A stretch of DNA of 64,000 bases, from NCBI GenBank assembly GCA_963555705.1, contig OY743168.1, forward strand, positions 20,962,139 through 21,026,138. The letters run 5' to 3'. The notes under the pieces were generated by a model, which saw only the letters and a list, made by a program, of their open reading frames with translations, was not told the origin of the DNA and ran no database searches. Within the stretch, counting starts at the first letter, position 1. Every line of letters starts with the position of its first letter. This document shows, in pieces, positions 1-12,233 of this stretch. A program made the position numbers and the translations under genes. The stretch is from Ligustrum vulgare (Eukaryota > Streptophyta > Magnoliopsida > Lamiales > Oleaceae).

Positions 1-288
1 CCGTCTCTGTGGTGGTCGGAAAGCAATTCGGAGGTGACCAGTTCTGGGTTAGGTGGCGACCGGCGTTAGGAGCGAAGCTTTCTCCGACTTCTGTGACTTC
101 GGTCTCGAGTACTGTGACTTCAGTAAGGTTGGGTTTACGTTTATTATGATTATTATTGGGCTTTCTTGAGCCTGGTATTGTGTTTATTGGGCCTCGGTTG
201 TTTTTATTTCTGTGGACTCATTTTGGAAGTAGTGGATATTGGTCTGGGACTCTCACTCACAAAATTATTGTTTTTCGAATTTGTTATC

Positions 289-3200
289 ATGTCAATTGAA
301 AATACCATTGTTCGCTTCACTGGTAAAAATTACCCTACATGGGCTTTTCAATTTAAGATGTTCTTGAAAGGAAAAGAATTATCAAATCATATTGAAAATT
401 CTGTTCGAGCTCCTACTGATGAAAAAGAACTTGCCCAATGGGAAGTCAAAGATGCCAAGGTGATCTCCTTGCTATTGGGAACAATTGATCCACATCTTGT
501 CACCAATCTTCGGTGTTTTACTACGGCTCAGACTATGTGGGCTTACCTGCAGCGTGTTTATCACCAAGATCATAGGCGCTAGAAAATTTCAACTGGAGTT
601 GGACATTAGCAATTTCAGTCAAGGTAATTTGACTATTGAGCAATTTTATTCTGGGTTTATTAATCTTTGGAGCGAGTATACTGCTATTGTTTACTCTAAG
701 GTTCCCACTGCGGCACTCGAGGCTCTTCAAACAGTTCATGCTGAAAGTCAACGTGATCAGTTCTTGATGAAGCTTTGCCCTGAATTTGAACATGCTAGAG
801 CCGGGTTATTGAACCGAAATCCGATTCCCTCTCTGGACATTTGCTTGGGGGATTTACTGCGCGAAGAACAACGGTTATCCACTCAGATAGGTATGACTTC
901 TGAGAAAGTCTTTTCTGAAGCTGTTAATGTAGCCTATGTAGCACAAGGGATAGGTAAGAACAAAATACAGTGTTTCAGTTGCAAAGAGTTTGGTCATATT
1001 GCTCGTAACTGTCCCAGGAAATTTTGCAACTACTGCAAGAAAGAGGGTCACATCATTAAAGACTGTCGAGTGCGACCTCAGAATCGCCAATCTCATGCCT
1101 TTCAAGCTGCTGTCCAGTCCTCGTCTTCTTCAGCACCTTCCACCGTAAGCTCTGATTCATCTGTTCTCACACCTGCCGTGGTCCAACAAATGATTGCCTC
1201 GGCATTTTCAGCTTTAAGCTTACAAGGTAAGGTTGCTAAGCTCACCACTTCTTGGATTGTTGATTCGGGGGCTTCTAATCATATGACTGGTAGTCCGATT
1301 GGTCTCCATGATGTTCGTAAGTATGCAGGAACACAACACATTCAGATTGCTGATGGCAGTACTCTTCCTATTACTGCTGTTGGTAATTTGGGTTCTTCAT
1401 TGCAAAATATTTTTGTCTCCCCTGGGTTATCCACAAATTTGATTTCTGTAGGACAACTGGTGGATCATAATTGTGATGTTCATTTTTCTCGTGGTGGTTG
1501 TCTTGTGCATGATCAGGCATCAGGGATGGTGATAGCGAAGGGGCCTAAAGTGGGACGTCTATTTCCTTTACAGTTTTCTATTCCAAATGTTATTTCTCTT
1601 GCATGTACGGCTACTGCCAATAATATTGAAATATGGCATAAGAAATTGGGTCACCCCAATTCTGTTGTTTTGACTCATCTTATAAAACATGGTTTTTTGG
1701 GCAATAAAGATTCATTTAGTTCTTCTCCTGTTTCTCTTGATTGTGCTACTTGTCGTCTTGGTAAAAGTAAAACTTTACCTTTTCCTGTGCATGGTAGTCG
1801 TGCTTCTCATTGCTTTGAGATTATACATACTGATGTTTGGGGTATAAGTCCCGTTGTTTCTCATGGCCAGTATCGTTATTTTGTGACATTTATTGATGAT
1901 TTTAGTCGCTTTACTTGGATATATTTTCTCCGTTCTAAATCTGATGTATTTTCTGCCTTTCAAACCTTTCTTGCACTTGTAGAGACTCAATTTAGTACTC
2001 GTATCAAAATCTTACGTTCCGACTCAGGGGGAGAGTACATGTCTAACTTATTCCAGACCTACCTTCAACAAAAGGGGATCATATCTCAGCGTTCTTGTCC
2101 TTATACCCCTCAACAAAATGGAGTCGTTGAACGTAAGAATCGTCATCTCTTAGATGTTGTTCGCACTTTATTGATTGAGTCATTTGTACCATCTAGGTTT
2201 TGGGTTGAGGCTTTATCTACTGCCGTCTATTTGATCAATCGTTTGCCTACTGCCACTCTAAATTATGATTCTCCATATTTTCGTTTATTTGGCATGCCTC
2301 CTGAGTATCACTCCATTCATACTTTTGGTTGTGTGTGTTTTGTTCACCTACCACCTGTTGATCGTCACAAGCTTGCTGCTCAGTCTGTCACATGTGCCTT
2401 TATGGGATATAGCCCTACTCAGAAAGGATTTTTGCGTTATGATGCTCATGCAAATAAATTTCGAATTTCCCGAAATGTGATTTTCTTTGAAAATCAAAAT
2501 TTCTTTCAGTCACAGGTTATTCCTGATCCCCCTGTTGTTCGTCTCCCAGATTTTGATAATATATCTTCTTCTATTGAGCGGTTCAAACCAGATTTTGTGT
2601 ATCAACGACGTCACCTACCTTCTTCAGCGCCCCTTCCAGACACTAAACCGATGCCCGAGTCTGCGCCTCCTCTACCTCGACGCTCCACTCAAGTTACACA
2701 TGTACCTGATAGGTATGGTTTTCCTCATACATCACTCACTGCCACTCTCGATACTATTTCTGTTCCTCACTCTTATGCTGAGGCAGCTTCTCAAGCGTGT
2801 TGGCAGCAAGCCATGCAAGAAGAGATCCAGGCTCTTCAAGAAAATCACACTTGGGATATTGTTACTTGTCCTTCTGGTGTCAAATCGATTGGGTGTAAAT
2901 GGGTATACTCAGTTAAACTTCGACCTGATGGATCACTTGACAGATATAAGGCTCGTCTTGTGGCTCTTGGGAATCGCCAAGAGTATGGCCTTGATTATGA
3001 CGAAACGTTTGCTCCTGTTGCCAAGATGACTACTGTTCGGACTATCTTGGCCATTGCCGCTTCACAGGGATGGTCTCTCCAACAGATGGATGTGAAAAAT
3101 GCTTTCCTACATGGAGATTTAAAAGAAGAAATTTATATGTCTCCACCTCCCGGGATGTTTACTTCATCTTCCTCTGAGGTTTGTCACCTACGTCGGTCCT

Positions 3201-4294
3201 TGTACGGACTGAAACAGGCTCCACGTGCATGGTTTGATAAATTTCGTTCTACCTTGTTTGACTTTCAATTTGCTCAGAGTCAGTTTGATTCCTCTCTTTT
3301 TCTTCGCAAGACGTCTGCAGGAATTGTGTTGCTTCTAGTATATGTTGACGACATTGTGATTACAGGGTCCGATACTGAATTAATCAAGCAATTACAACAT
3401 CTGAAGGCATCTTTTCGTATGAAGGACCTTGGTCCTTTGCAGTACTTTCTTGGCCTTGAGGTCCAGAATACTCGATCTGGTATATTGTTAAATCAACATA
3501 AATACACACAGGAAGTGATTTCCTTAGCTGGTCTTCAATCAGGTAACTCTGTCCTTACCCCATTGGAGGTCAATCTTAAGCTCCTTCGTGAGGAAGGCGA
3601 GCTTCTTTCAGATCCATCATTGTACCGGCAACTTGTTGGGAGTTTGAACTATTTGACGATTACGCGTCCTGACATTTCTTTTGCGGTGCAGTAGGTCAGC
3701 CAATTTATGCAAACCCCTAGACATCTTCATCTTGCAGCTGTTCGTCGCATTATTCGTTATTTGAAAGGGACGTCTTCACGTGGATTGTTCTTTCCTAGGG
3801 AATCTTCCTTAAAGTTAGTGGGATATAGTGATGCTGATTGGGCAGGATGTGCAGATACTCGTCGTTCTGTTACTGGATGGTGCATGTTTCTCGGCAATGC
3901 ACTCATTTCTTGGAAGAGTAAGAAACAAGACAGAGTCTCCAAGTCCTCCACTGAGTCTGAGTATCGTGCTATGTCTTCCGCCTGCTCTAAGATCACATGG
4001 CTCCGTGGATTATTGGGCGAACTTGGCTTCCCTCAGCTTCATGCAACTCCTCTTAATGCTGACAATACAAGTGCTATTCAGATTGCAGCTAATCCAGTTT
4101 TCCATGAGCGTACAAAACATATTGAGGTTGATTGTCATTCCATACGAGAGGCTTTTGACAGACAAGTGATCACTCTTCCTCACATTTCTACTAAACATCA
4201 GACTGCAGACATTTTCACTAAAGCTCTTTCTCGACATCGACTTCAGTTCTTAATTGACAAATTGATGCTTATTGATCCGCCAACATCAATTTGA
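289..4294 (+). pseudogene. copia-1 gag-pol polyprotein, one frameshift and one in-frame stop
   Basis: Gag begins at the ATG at 289 (MSIENTIVRF...). An upstream in-frame non-ATG extension is leader sequence. Near 575-585 the frame changes (138-residue frame ending at 582, then a frame open to 3694), so a single indel breaks gag. Two CCHC zinc knuckles lie at about 970-1065 and the protease motif DSGASNHM at about 1260. The integrase HHCC finger lies at about 1635-1755, with its catalytic acidic residues in HTDVWG (about 1830), SDSGGEY (about 2020) and NGVVERKNR (about 2120). Reverse transcriptase has YVDD at about 3341. A TAG at 3692-3694 stops the frame, which then continues in the same frame (3707-4294) through RNase H with SDADWAG at about 3825. 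Only two lesions suggest a fairly young but inactive copy. Confidence 0.9.
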
Positions 4295-4356
4295 GGGGGG
4301 ATGTTACGAATATAATTTGGAATAAATTATATTATTCCATAATTGAATTGCACTAT

Positions 4357-7300
4357 ATATGGTCCTTGCTGTTCAAATGAACGAGGGGAATTTTGGGAAG
4401 AATTGGGTGGTCTATACGGACTAGGGGGTGAAAGATGGTGTGCGGGAGGTGATTTTAATGTAGTCAGATACCCATCGGAGAAGTTGAATGGAAACAGATC
4501 TACTAAAAGTATGAGAAATTTTGATCGATTCATAACAGAGACAGGGTTAAGGGATCTGACACTATCAAATACAGAATTCACGTGGTCAAATATGAGGGAA
4601 AGATTGGCCTGTTCTAGGATAGATAGGTTTTTATTTACAGAAGGATGGGAAAATTTGTTTGAAATAATTAGGCAAGAAGCTCTTGTGAGGGTGACATCTG
4701 ATCATTGCCCCATTGTAATCGATACGAGCAGATTCAAATGGGGTCCTACTCCTTTTCGTTTTGAAAACATGTGGTTAAGGCATAAAGATTTTAAAAGCAA
4801 TTGGATGAGGTGGTGGGATGACTGTGATAAGCAGAGGTGGCCTGGTTACACATTTATGGAAAAATTGAAAAGAATAAAGGAAGAGCTGAAAGTTTGGAAT
4901 AAAAAAGAATTTGGAGATGTGAGATTGGAAAAAAAATCAATCATGAACAGAATTGGGGAAATAGATAAGAAAGAAGACACACAAAAAATTGAAGAAATAG
5001 ATAGATCTGAAAGAAGAAAGCTAAAAAGAAGATTGGAGGAACTCATAATTAGGGAGGAAATATCTTGGAACCAGAAAACAAGGATCAAGGGGGTTAAGGA
5101 ATGGGACAATAACTCCAAAATGTTCCACAGGATTGCAAGTGGCAGGAAAACAAACAATCTGATCAACAAAATTGAGAGTGATAAGGGATTGATGATATAT
5201 ACAGAACAGGAAATAGAAGATGAAATCATAGGTTTTTTTGAAAACATTTTTAAAAAGGAGGTGGTTGCCGATTTTGGCATTGAGGGTCTAGATTGGAAGG
5301 AGATCGAAGTGGGAAGTAAACTGAAGCTGGAAGAACCATTTACAGTAGAAGAAGTGAGACATGGCCTATTCAGCTGTGAAGGTGATAAAGCTCCAGGTCC
5401 AGATGGTTTCTCTATGGCAGCACTACAGGAGGGATGGGAAGTGATAAAAGAGGATTTGATGAATGTTTTCAAGGAATTCCACAAAAATGGTATTGTGAAC
5501 GCTAGAGTAAATGAAACATTCATTTGCCTAATCCCCAAAAAACTGAATTCAATGTCTATCAAGGATTTTCGACCAATTAGTCTGGTTTCTTCTCTCTACA
5601 AAATTTTGGCTAAAGTTCTGTCTCTGAGACTGAAGGTAGTTCTACCAGAAACAATTGATGCGGCCCAATGTGCTTTTGTAAAGGGAAGACAAATTTTGGA
5701 TTTGGTCTTGATAGCAAATGAAATCGTGGAGGAGTATAGGGCGAAAAAGAAAGAAGGTGTGGTACTTAAGATCGATTTTGAAAAGGCATATGATAAAGTT
5801 AGCTGGGAATTCCTTGATTATGTGTTGGAAAAGAAGGGTTTTGGAGAAAGATGGAGAAAGTGGATATGGGGATGTTTATCTTCAACAAATTTTTCTGTGA
5901 TGATCAATGGAAAACCAAGAGGAAAATTCGGAGCATCTAGAGGCTTAAGACAGGGTGATCCTCTATCACCTTTTTTATTTATCTTAGTCGGAGACGTCTT
6001 GAGCAGAATGGTGAACAAGGCCTGTAATGAAGATATGATAGAAAGCTTTAAAATTGGAAGGAACAATGTAAGAATATCACATCTCCAATTCGCGGACGAC
6101 AGTATCTTTTTTTTGGAAAATAAGGATGAGAGTATCAATAATCTAATGGCAATTCTTGACATTTTTTCTAAAACCTCAGGACTAAAAATAAATGTTGCTA
6201 AGAGTACAGTGGTGGGTTTAAATCTAATGGAAGAAAGAATTGAACACATAGCAAAAAATTGGGGTTATCTTAAGGGAGAGTGGCCACTCAATTACCTCGG
6301 ACTACCTTTAGGGGGAAATCCAAATGCCTATTCTTTTTGGAACCCAGTGATAGAAAGAATTGCAAAAAGACTAGAAGGGTGGCATAAAGGTTGTTTGTCA
6401 CGTGGTGGGAGACTTATTCTTCTCCAATCGGTACTGGGAAGTATTCCCATATATTTCATGTCAATCTTTAAAATGCCGAAGAAGGTGTCAAAGATGATCG
6501 AGAAAATGATGAGAGATTTTTTTTGGGAAGGTCAAGGAGAGAATCATAGTGACCATCTAGTCAAATGGGAAATCGTGTCGAAACCAAAACAATTTGGGGG
6601 GTTGGGAATTGGGAATTTAGAACTGAAAAACATGGCCTTATTAGGGAAATGGTTATGGCGTTTCCCCAAAGAATCGGAGTCACTTTGGCACTCCATCATT
6701 CTTAGTAGGTATGGCTATCACTCTAATGGATGGGATGCAAATATTGGAATGAACTCCACCCTTCGGGCACCATGGAAATCAATTGCAAGAGTTTGGGACA
6801 AATTTATGGAAAACATCAAATTTGTGGCCGGAAAAGGTGATAAAATCCGGTTTTGGCTGGATAAATGGATTAGTGAACAATCATTTCAAGAGGCTTTCCC
6901 TAGACTTTTCCGTCTATCTAACAACAAAAATGCTCTCATTTGTGATATTGTTTCTTTTCCATTAGCCTCAAGTCCGGTTTGGGATTTAGTTTTTGTTAGG
7001 AATCTCAGTGATAGAGAAACCGAAGAATTCACTTCCCTACTATATATTCTTGAAAATATCCACATGAATACTTCTTCACCTGATAAAAGAATATGGAATG
7101 CCCACCCCTCGGGTGAATTTTCTTGCAAATCTTTTTTATATACACTACTTCAACCAACATGTCACACCTCCTACCCACTTTTTCAATTCATTTGGAAAAG
7201 TGTGGTACCCTCTAAGGTTAAAATTTTTGTTTGGTTGGCTTCTTTGGGAAAGGTGAACACTTGTGACGTGTTGCAATTGAAAAGGCCATATTTGAACATA

Positions 7301-7852
7301 TCCCCCTCACACTGCATTATGTGTAAAAAGGCGGAGGAGAACATCGACCATATATTACTACATTGTGCGATTGCTAGAGACATTTGGTGTAGAATTTTGT
7401 GTATTTTTGGTGAAGAGATGGCTTTACCAAGAAGATGGTCAGAAATGATAGGGATAAAATGTTCATTTGGAGGAAACAACAAGGAAAAAAAGGCGATATG
7501 GAAACTGATTTTAATATCATCAGCTTGGACAATTTGGACAGAAAGAAACAGAAGGATTTTTGATAATATTGATAGATCGGTGGAGGATATCTGGGATAAT
7601 ATTATTTTCCTTACAGGATTATGGGCCAGAGCTGCTGGAATTTTTAGTGGTCTAGAAAATTTTCTTTTTCGACTGGACCCTAATAGTTCCTTATGTCCCA
7701 TTGTAATGAATTGTTACTAATCTCGTGGTCAACCTTTTGTAAGTGTCACAAGTTTTCTTTGACACTTGTAGTGGATGTCTTGTCCACTATTATATTTGTA
7801 ACACCATTCTCATTTTCTTTAATAAAAATCTTTTTCTTATCAAAAAAAAAAA
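4357..7852 (+). mobile_element. L1-type LINE (LINE-1), 5'-truncated, intact ORF2, poly(A) tail
   Basis: This non-LTR retrotransposon was inserted in the copia-1 3' LTR. The 5' end is cut inside the endonuclease domain of ORF2, as is usual for L1 integration. The ORF then runs uninterrupted to a stop at 7718-7720. A 3' UTR of about 120 bp and a run of 11 A (about 7842-7852) end the element. The last 175 bp recur nearly unchanged at 57680-57867 inside an intron of the acetyltransferase gene, which confirms the 3' end and shows the family has moved more than once. The lack of stops in over 1,100 codons indicates a young insertion. Confidence 0.92.
4358..7720 (+). CDS. LINE-1 ORF2 (endonuclease remnant, reverse transcriptase, zf-RVT), start missing
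   Basis: The open frame enters from the copia LTR (the codon at 4343 is TTG, not ATG), so this is not a complete gene. Residues that remain of the AP-type endonuclease include GDFN near the start and the SDH motif (VTSDHCPIV) at about 4700. Reverse transcriptase follows, with conserved GDKAPGPDGF, LIPKK, FRPISLVSS, GRQILD, FEKAYDKV, LRQGDPLSPFLF and the catalytic FADD at about 6100. The C-terminal zinc-binding region of plant LINEs (CIMCKKAEENIDHILLHC) is at about 7310-7370. About 1,120 codons are open. The enzyme would copy LINE RNA at a nicked target, but without the endonuclease N-terminus this copy cannot be autonomous. Confidence 0.9.
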   Translation, partial: YGPCCSNERGEFWEELGGLYGLGGERWCAGGDFNVVRYPSEKLNGNRSTKSMRNFDRFITETGLRDLTLSNTEFTWSNMRERLACSRIDRFLFTEGWENLFEIIRQEALVRVTSDHCPIVIDTSRFKWGPTPFRFENMWLRHKDFKSNWMRWWDDCDKQRWPGYTFMEKLKRIKEELKVWNKKEFGDVRLEKKSIMNRIGEIDKKEDTQKIEEIDRSERRKLKRRLEELIIREEISWNQKTRIKGVKEWDNNSKMFHRIASGRKTNNLINKIESDKGLMIYTEQEIEDEIIGFFENIFKKEVVADFGIEGLDWKEIEVGSKLKLEEPFTVEEVRHGLFSCEGDKAPGPDGFSMAALQEGWEVIKEDLMNVFKEFHKNGIVNARVNETFICLIPKKLNSMSIKDFRPISLVSSLYKILAKVLSLRLKVVLPETIDAAQCAFVKGRQILDLVLIANEIVEEYRAKKKEGVVLKIDFEKAYDKVSWEFLDYVLEKKGFGERWRKWIWGCLSSTNFSVMINGKPRGKFGASRGLRQGDPLSPFLFILVGDVLSRMVNKACNEDMIESFKIGRNNVRISHLQFADDSIFFLENKDESINNLMAILDIFSKTSGLKINVAKSTVVGLNLMEERIEHIAKNWGYLKGEWPLNYLGLPLGGNPNAYSFWNPVIERIAKRLEGWHKGCLSRGGRLILLQSVLGSIPIYFMSIFKMPKKVSKMIEKMMRDFFWEGQGENHSDHLVKWEIVSKPKQFGGLGIGNLELKNMALLGKWLWRFPKESESLWHSIILSRYGYHSNGWDANIGMNSTLRAPWKSIARVWDKFMENIKFVAGKGDKIRFWLDKWISEQSFQEAFPRLFRLSNNKNALICDIVSFPLASSPVWDLVFVRNLSDRETEEFTSLLYILENIHMNTSSPDKRIWNAHPSGEFSCKSFLYTLLQPTCHTSYPLFQFIWKSVVPSKVKIFVWLASLGKVNTCDVLQLKRPYLNISPSHCIMCKKAEENIDHILLHCAIARDIWCRILCIFGEEMALPRRWSEMIGIKCSFGGNNKEKKAIWKLILISSAWTIWTERNRRIFDNIDRSVEDIWDNIIFLTGLWARAAGIFSGLENFLFRLDPNSSLCPIVMNCY

Positions 7853-7939
7853 TATGCTGTAAATAGGGATTATACTTACCTTGTATGTACATTTTCTGCC
7901 TTGATATAATGAAGTAAACCCTATTGAAGAGGGTATTCA

Positions 7940-8580
7940 GACTAATTTGACAAGGATTGGGGCGGAAGTGGGCTTTAACCAGACTGAGCAATGGCCCAAA
8001 CAAATCTTGGCCCAAATAGAGTTAAAAGTGATGTCTACAGCCCAAACATAATTTCTCATCTTTCTGGTCCAGTTTCAGAGGAAAGCCCAATTGGTAAACT
8101 CACCCATCGACATTTAACCCAATCTGTACCATTAAAAATTGCACCGCAGATCCCTAGCATTTTAGAGGTGCTGTATTCATCTCCAAAAATATCACCAGGG
8201 GTCCCCAAAACTTTAAACCAGCAAAAATCAGCCCCAACATTTGCTCCGGTGGTCCTTAAAGTTTCAAATTTGCAAATTCAGCCCTCTAAAGAAATTGTCC
8301 CTTTTACAAATAATGCAAAATTGCTACAAAATTGCACATCAAGAAGTAGTAGTGTGGGTAGAGCAATTTGATTGTGAGGCAATCCAAATTTTTATTCCAG
8401 TTGGCATGGTTCAAAATTTTGAATTGTTGAAAATTTGCGCTACCGGTTATGGGGTTTTATTGCATCATATATTAGTGGTTTATTTGAATAAGCTCAACCA
8501 TTTCGCCGGGTGGAAGCTCACTTTTTGCAGTTCGACCACATTCGTGATTTTTGCAAAAGAAAATGTTCGACTTTATTTTA
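7940..8580. other. unclassified stretch between copia-1 and a gypsy 3' end
   Basis: An open frame from 7991 to 8371 encodes a Pro/Ser-rich sequence with no motif I recognise. A second frame, 8241-8660, runs into the gypsy tail. The low-complexity, repeated GCCCAA/GCCCAT wording resembles linker regions of retroelement gag or LINE ORF1 proteins. I cannot assign it, and I see no gene-like structure. Confidence 0.3.
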
Positions 8581-8978
8581 TTTTATACTTTGTAATTAGA
8601 CCCAACATTCACCTTGAGGACAAGGTGAGTTTCGGGGGCGGAGTAATGATAGGATACTAAAATAAGGGAGGGTATTATGGGGAGTGATATAATAAATAGT
8701 ATAGGACTTTGTCTATAAATAGGGGGATTGGGAACTCATTCTGGGATGGAGAATATTGTGTAGAAATGGGAAACCATTTGGGAGAGAACAAGGCCTCTCG
8801 AATGCGTTGAATTGTTATTTCAATTGAGTTGTTTGTTTACATTGAATAATATCATCATCATCTCTGTTCTACAACATTCAATTCAGCCAACCATAACTAC
8901 ACTATAGCAGCACCATTATATTATCTCTATTACAATCCTATTTACACTGCATAACTAGTCTACAATTGATTCATAACA
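8581..8978 (+). mobile_element. Ty3/gypsy 3' terminus: pol tail, purine tract and one LTR
   Basis: The frame ends with a peptide like NIHLEDKVSFGGG at about 8600-8640, which matches the conserved last residues of many plant gypsy pol proteins (HLEDKV.F.G). It is followed by a G-rich tract and by TGATAGGATA at 8647. The stretch 8647-8978 begins TG and ends CA (TTCATAACA). It contains a TATAAATA-like box at about 8714 and is about 332 bp, as expected for the 3' LTR. The rest of the element is missing to the left. No partner LTR is in the window, so the right border is inferred from the CA end. Confidence 0.6.
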
Positions 8979-9409
8979 GAAACACAGCATATTGAACCTC
9001 AGAAACTAGCAATAGAAGACTGGGATCTTATCAAAATGCTCTACACTTCACTCTAATGACCCCCCTTTTTTCATATTAAACCTCTTTAATCCTAAAGGGG
9101 TCACAATCTCGTTAATTTAATACTTCTCGGATTAAAGGACCCCAAGAGGTTGCTACTAGCTTTCCTGAAACAAGTAAAAAATTATCATATGGCGATTAGA
9201 CCAACACGTAATTTATGAGATTCGGAAGGAAGTTTCATATTTTTTAAACTTTATCAAAAACTCATTCATAGTTTTTATGTCCGAAATCATCAAATTGTCG
9301 TACTGGTATCAATCGTGGATATCCATGTGTAACTTAACTAGCAGCTATTAACATTCAGACTACTTCAAATACCTAATGCAGTATGGATTTCATGGCATTT
9401 TTTTCTACA
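8979..9409. other. non-coding spacer
   Basis: AT-rich sequence between the gypsy LTR and the Helitron. It has no open frame of note and no recognised repeat. Confidence 0.5.
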
Positions 9410-10838
9410 CTAGTAGTAAACACGTGCATTGCACGTCTTATGTATAGAATAAATTATATGCATAACGTTTTTGAAATATTAATACTATTTTTAAAGTAGT
9501 TGATGTAATTGATATTGTTAAATGAAGAATTAAAACTGTTAAAAAGAATAAACATGACTAAATTTTATTTTTATGAAATTATGTATATAATATGAAAATG
9601 TTAAATAAACTGAAATGTAATGTCTTTATTACAATAACACTTTTTTCATACAATATTTTTGTCAACGTTTCATAGCTTCTCTTATTTTTATTTCCAATAG
9701 TAGGTAATATTTATCTTTGGGCTTTGTTAATTGTAATTGCAATTTGCAAAGCACAAACTTACTGAAAATTGTTCATCTATCATTTGAATGAATATAATTC
9801 ATCATTTGCTGGGGTTAACGGAATACACGGAAGGAAACTTGTTTTTCATCATATTGTCCAACGATTATTTTGGCATGGATAGCATGTCTTTTTAAATTAC
9901 GATAAATCACTTTTGCTTCATTGCAAAGATCGTTGTCCATATTCTTTAAGAGCATAAGAAGACAATTTCTTTTGAAGATAAACTTGAATGGTATAGTTAT
10001 GATCTCATTTTGATAAAATTGATTTGTATTATAAAATCTTCACTTTCTTTAAGAAATAATTCAATTAGTTTATCGTTGAGACAGTCAAAGTACTCATTTT
10101 TGTTGAAATAATTTCATGTTGTATCATAAAATCAGAAGAAGTTACATGCAATAATATGAAATTATATAACTTGCATATTATTAGACAAAAAATTAACGTA
10201 ATAAATTATGTTATTAATTAATAATGATGGTATTGGTAAGAGTTTAAGGCATTCATTCTAATTGTCGTGTAATTATTGAATATGAAAATCAATGAAATAG
10301 TACGTGTAAAATGTCATAAACACATTAATTCAGAAATTAATCTACATTAATATAATTTGAATAGAACAATCCAATTTTAGAAAGGGTAATTATATTGAAA
10401 CTACAATTTTTGTTAATCACACCACACTATTCATATTTACCAAATTGACCATAATTAAATTGACTAAAATAACCACTATATTATATTAGTTTTTCTTATG
10501 TACACTACAAATATTAAAAATCGTAAATTTTATATGTATTTACATTTTCATCAGTACAAAGACAATTCAATTCAAACTGCAAATCTGATTCAAGAAATTA
10601 GAGCAAAAACATACATACAAAAAAAATTTGTCCTCGAAATATTTCACTTACACTATGTAAACTTTGTGACCACTAATTATGTGCATTTCATTTTCTCGAA
10701 ATTTGGGTAAAACGTGTTTGAAAAGATTGAGAATTTGCTGGGCTCTCCCCATTTTATATTAACATTCAATTGATCAATTCCCCAGTTTGGTTAACAATAA
10801 AAAACGAAAAGCTCCCGTTTTATATTAGCACTCAATTG

Positions 10839-10843
<5 letters not shown>

Positions 10844-10877
<34 letters not shown>
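10844..10877. repeat. (CT)n microsatellite
   Basis: About 17 uninterrupted CT units inside Helitron-1. Confidence 0.95.
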
Positions 10878-10880
<3 letters not shown>

Positions 10881-12233
10881 GGGGGGAATATCATATCTGA
10901 AAATCGAATAAATAAACATTTGTATTTTATAATCTATTCCACATCTGAGAAAAAAAATATAGTTTAATTTTGTGATTCTAATTTCAAATGTTGAGCAAAA
11001 TTAGAATTTTTTATTTTTGTTTTAGTGTGTTTCTAGGCGCATTGTGTCTTTTGTGTGTGTTCTTGGTGTAGTGCATAAAAAATTTCATGTGTCTTAGTGA
11101 GTGTTCTTGATGTAGTGTGTGTATTTTGTATATTTTAGTAATTAGCATGTGTTCTTGGTGGTGTTGTGGTGCACCAAATTTTATATTCCTTTTTTTTAGT
11201 AAAGGCTATATTTGTAAAAGGAATGTGGTGTAATTATAAAATTCACGTTTTAATAAATGTGTATATATAATGTGGTGTAGTTAACAAAATTAGTGATGTC
11301 AATATAATTACCCTTTTAGAAATTTTGAATGTAATATTTTGATTTTTATATTGATATTTTGCAATCATTATAATATTTATTAAATGACGAAGTAAAATTA
11401 AAAAATGATTTTCTTATCTAAAACAAAAACTCCAATATAATTAGCACAAAACTTGAAAAATTATTGAGAAGAGCACTCCAAATAATAAAAAGATAAAAGA
11501 GGTAAATGTGAATTAAAAATATTAAAATATTTTTCTCATGTAGCTTATGAAAATAAAAATCATGAATTAATGAAATTGTAGCATTATGGATTGAAGTCCA
11601 TGTGGTTATTACATTCATAATGTATATAATATAAATTATGGAATTTGAGTAGACAATTCATTTTTTTTTTAAATTGTGTATTTAATATTTTTAAGTATTA
11701 TATTTATATATTATAGTCATATTGCCATAATAATATTTATTAATTGAAGAAGTAATTTTTCTTCTTTTCTTAATCTTAATGGTAAATAAATGAAAAAAAA
11801 AAAAAAAAAAAGCATAAAATATGATGATGACGATGATGATGATATATAAAATAATATTATAAAATTGTTAGATAATAAATGAATTTATAGTAAATAAATG
11901 AGAAAGTATACTAATATGAAGTTATATTATAACATTGTAATTGTTAGATAATAAATTAATGTTTAATTTTATTAAATAGGAAGGTAAAGGTATATTGGGT
12001 ATATAGCTAAATATATAAGTGTAAAATAAGAAATCACAAGTTTTTCACTCATCCCAAATGGGTAATATGTTTTAATTATTATATTGAGATATTATAATAG
12101 TAATAATATTTTTTAAATGATGAAGTAAATTTTTTCTTTTCTTAATATTAAATAAATGAAAAAATGCAATCATATGAAATTATTTTAAAAAATTATAAAT
12201 TGTTAGATAATAAATTAACTAGATACTAAATAA

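Larger units (their letters stand above)
1..7939 (+). mobile_element. Ty1/copia LTR retrotransposon (copia-1), 5' LTR outside window, 3' LTR split by a LINE
   Basis: The stretch from 1 to 288 reads as untranslated leader, because no LTR end or tRNA primer-binding site is visible before gag. The 5' LTR should therefore lie just upstream of the window. Gag, protease, integrase, reverse transcriptase and RNase H follow in copia order up to 4294. A purine tract (ttgagggggga) precedes a TG at 4302 that begins the 3' LTR. That LTR is interrupted after about 50 bp by a LINE (4357-7852) and resumes at about 7853 with a TATA-like and polyadenylation-like stretch. It probably ends in CA at 7939, giving an LTR of only about 140 bp, in the range of small-LTR copia lineages. 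The exact 3' end is inferred, since the partner LTR cannot be seen. Confidence 0.85.
4302..7939 (+). repeat. 3' LTR of copia-1, two halves flanking a LINE
   Basis: The left part, about 4302-4356, starts TGTTACGAAT directly after the purine tract. The right part, about 7853-7939, holds the TATA-like and 3' LTR sequence and ends TATTCA. Both flanks of the LINE carry ATATG-type sequence (cactatatatgg on the left, aaatatgctg after the A tail), consistent with a short target duplication. The first bases of the LINE could themselves be TATATGG, so the duplication length is ambiguous. Confidence 0.6.

Noticed and set aside
166..288. N-terminal extension of the copia-1 gag frame upstream of 289
   Set aside because: The first codon at 166 is not ATG and the encoded peptide is hydrophobic leader translation. 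The gag-like sequence starts at the ATG at 289.
4846..5562. A 238-residue open frame on the minus strand
   Set aside because: It is the antisense shadow of LINE-1 ORF2, which has RT motifs and codon structure on the plus strand.
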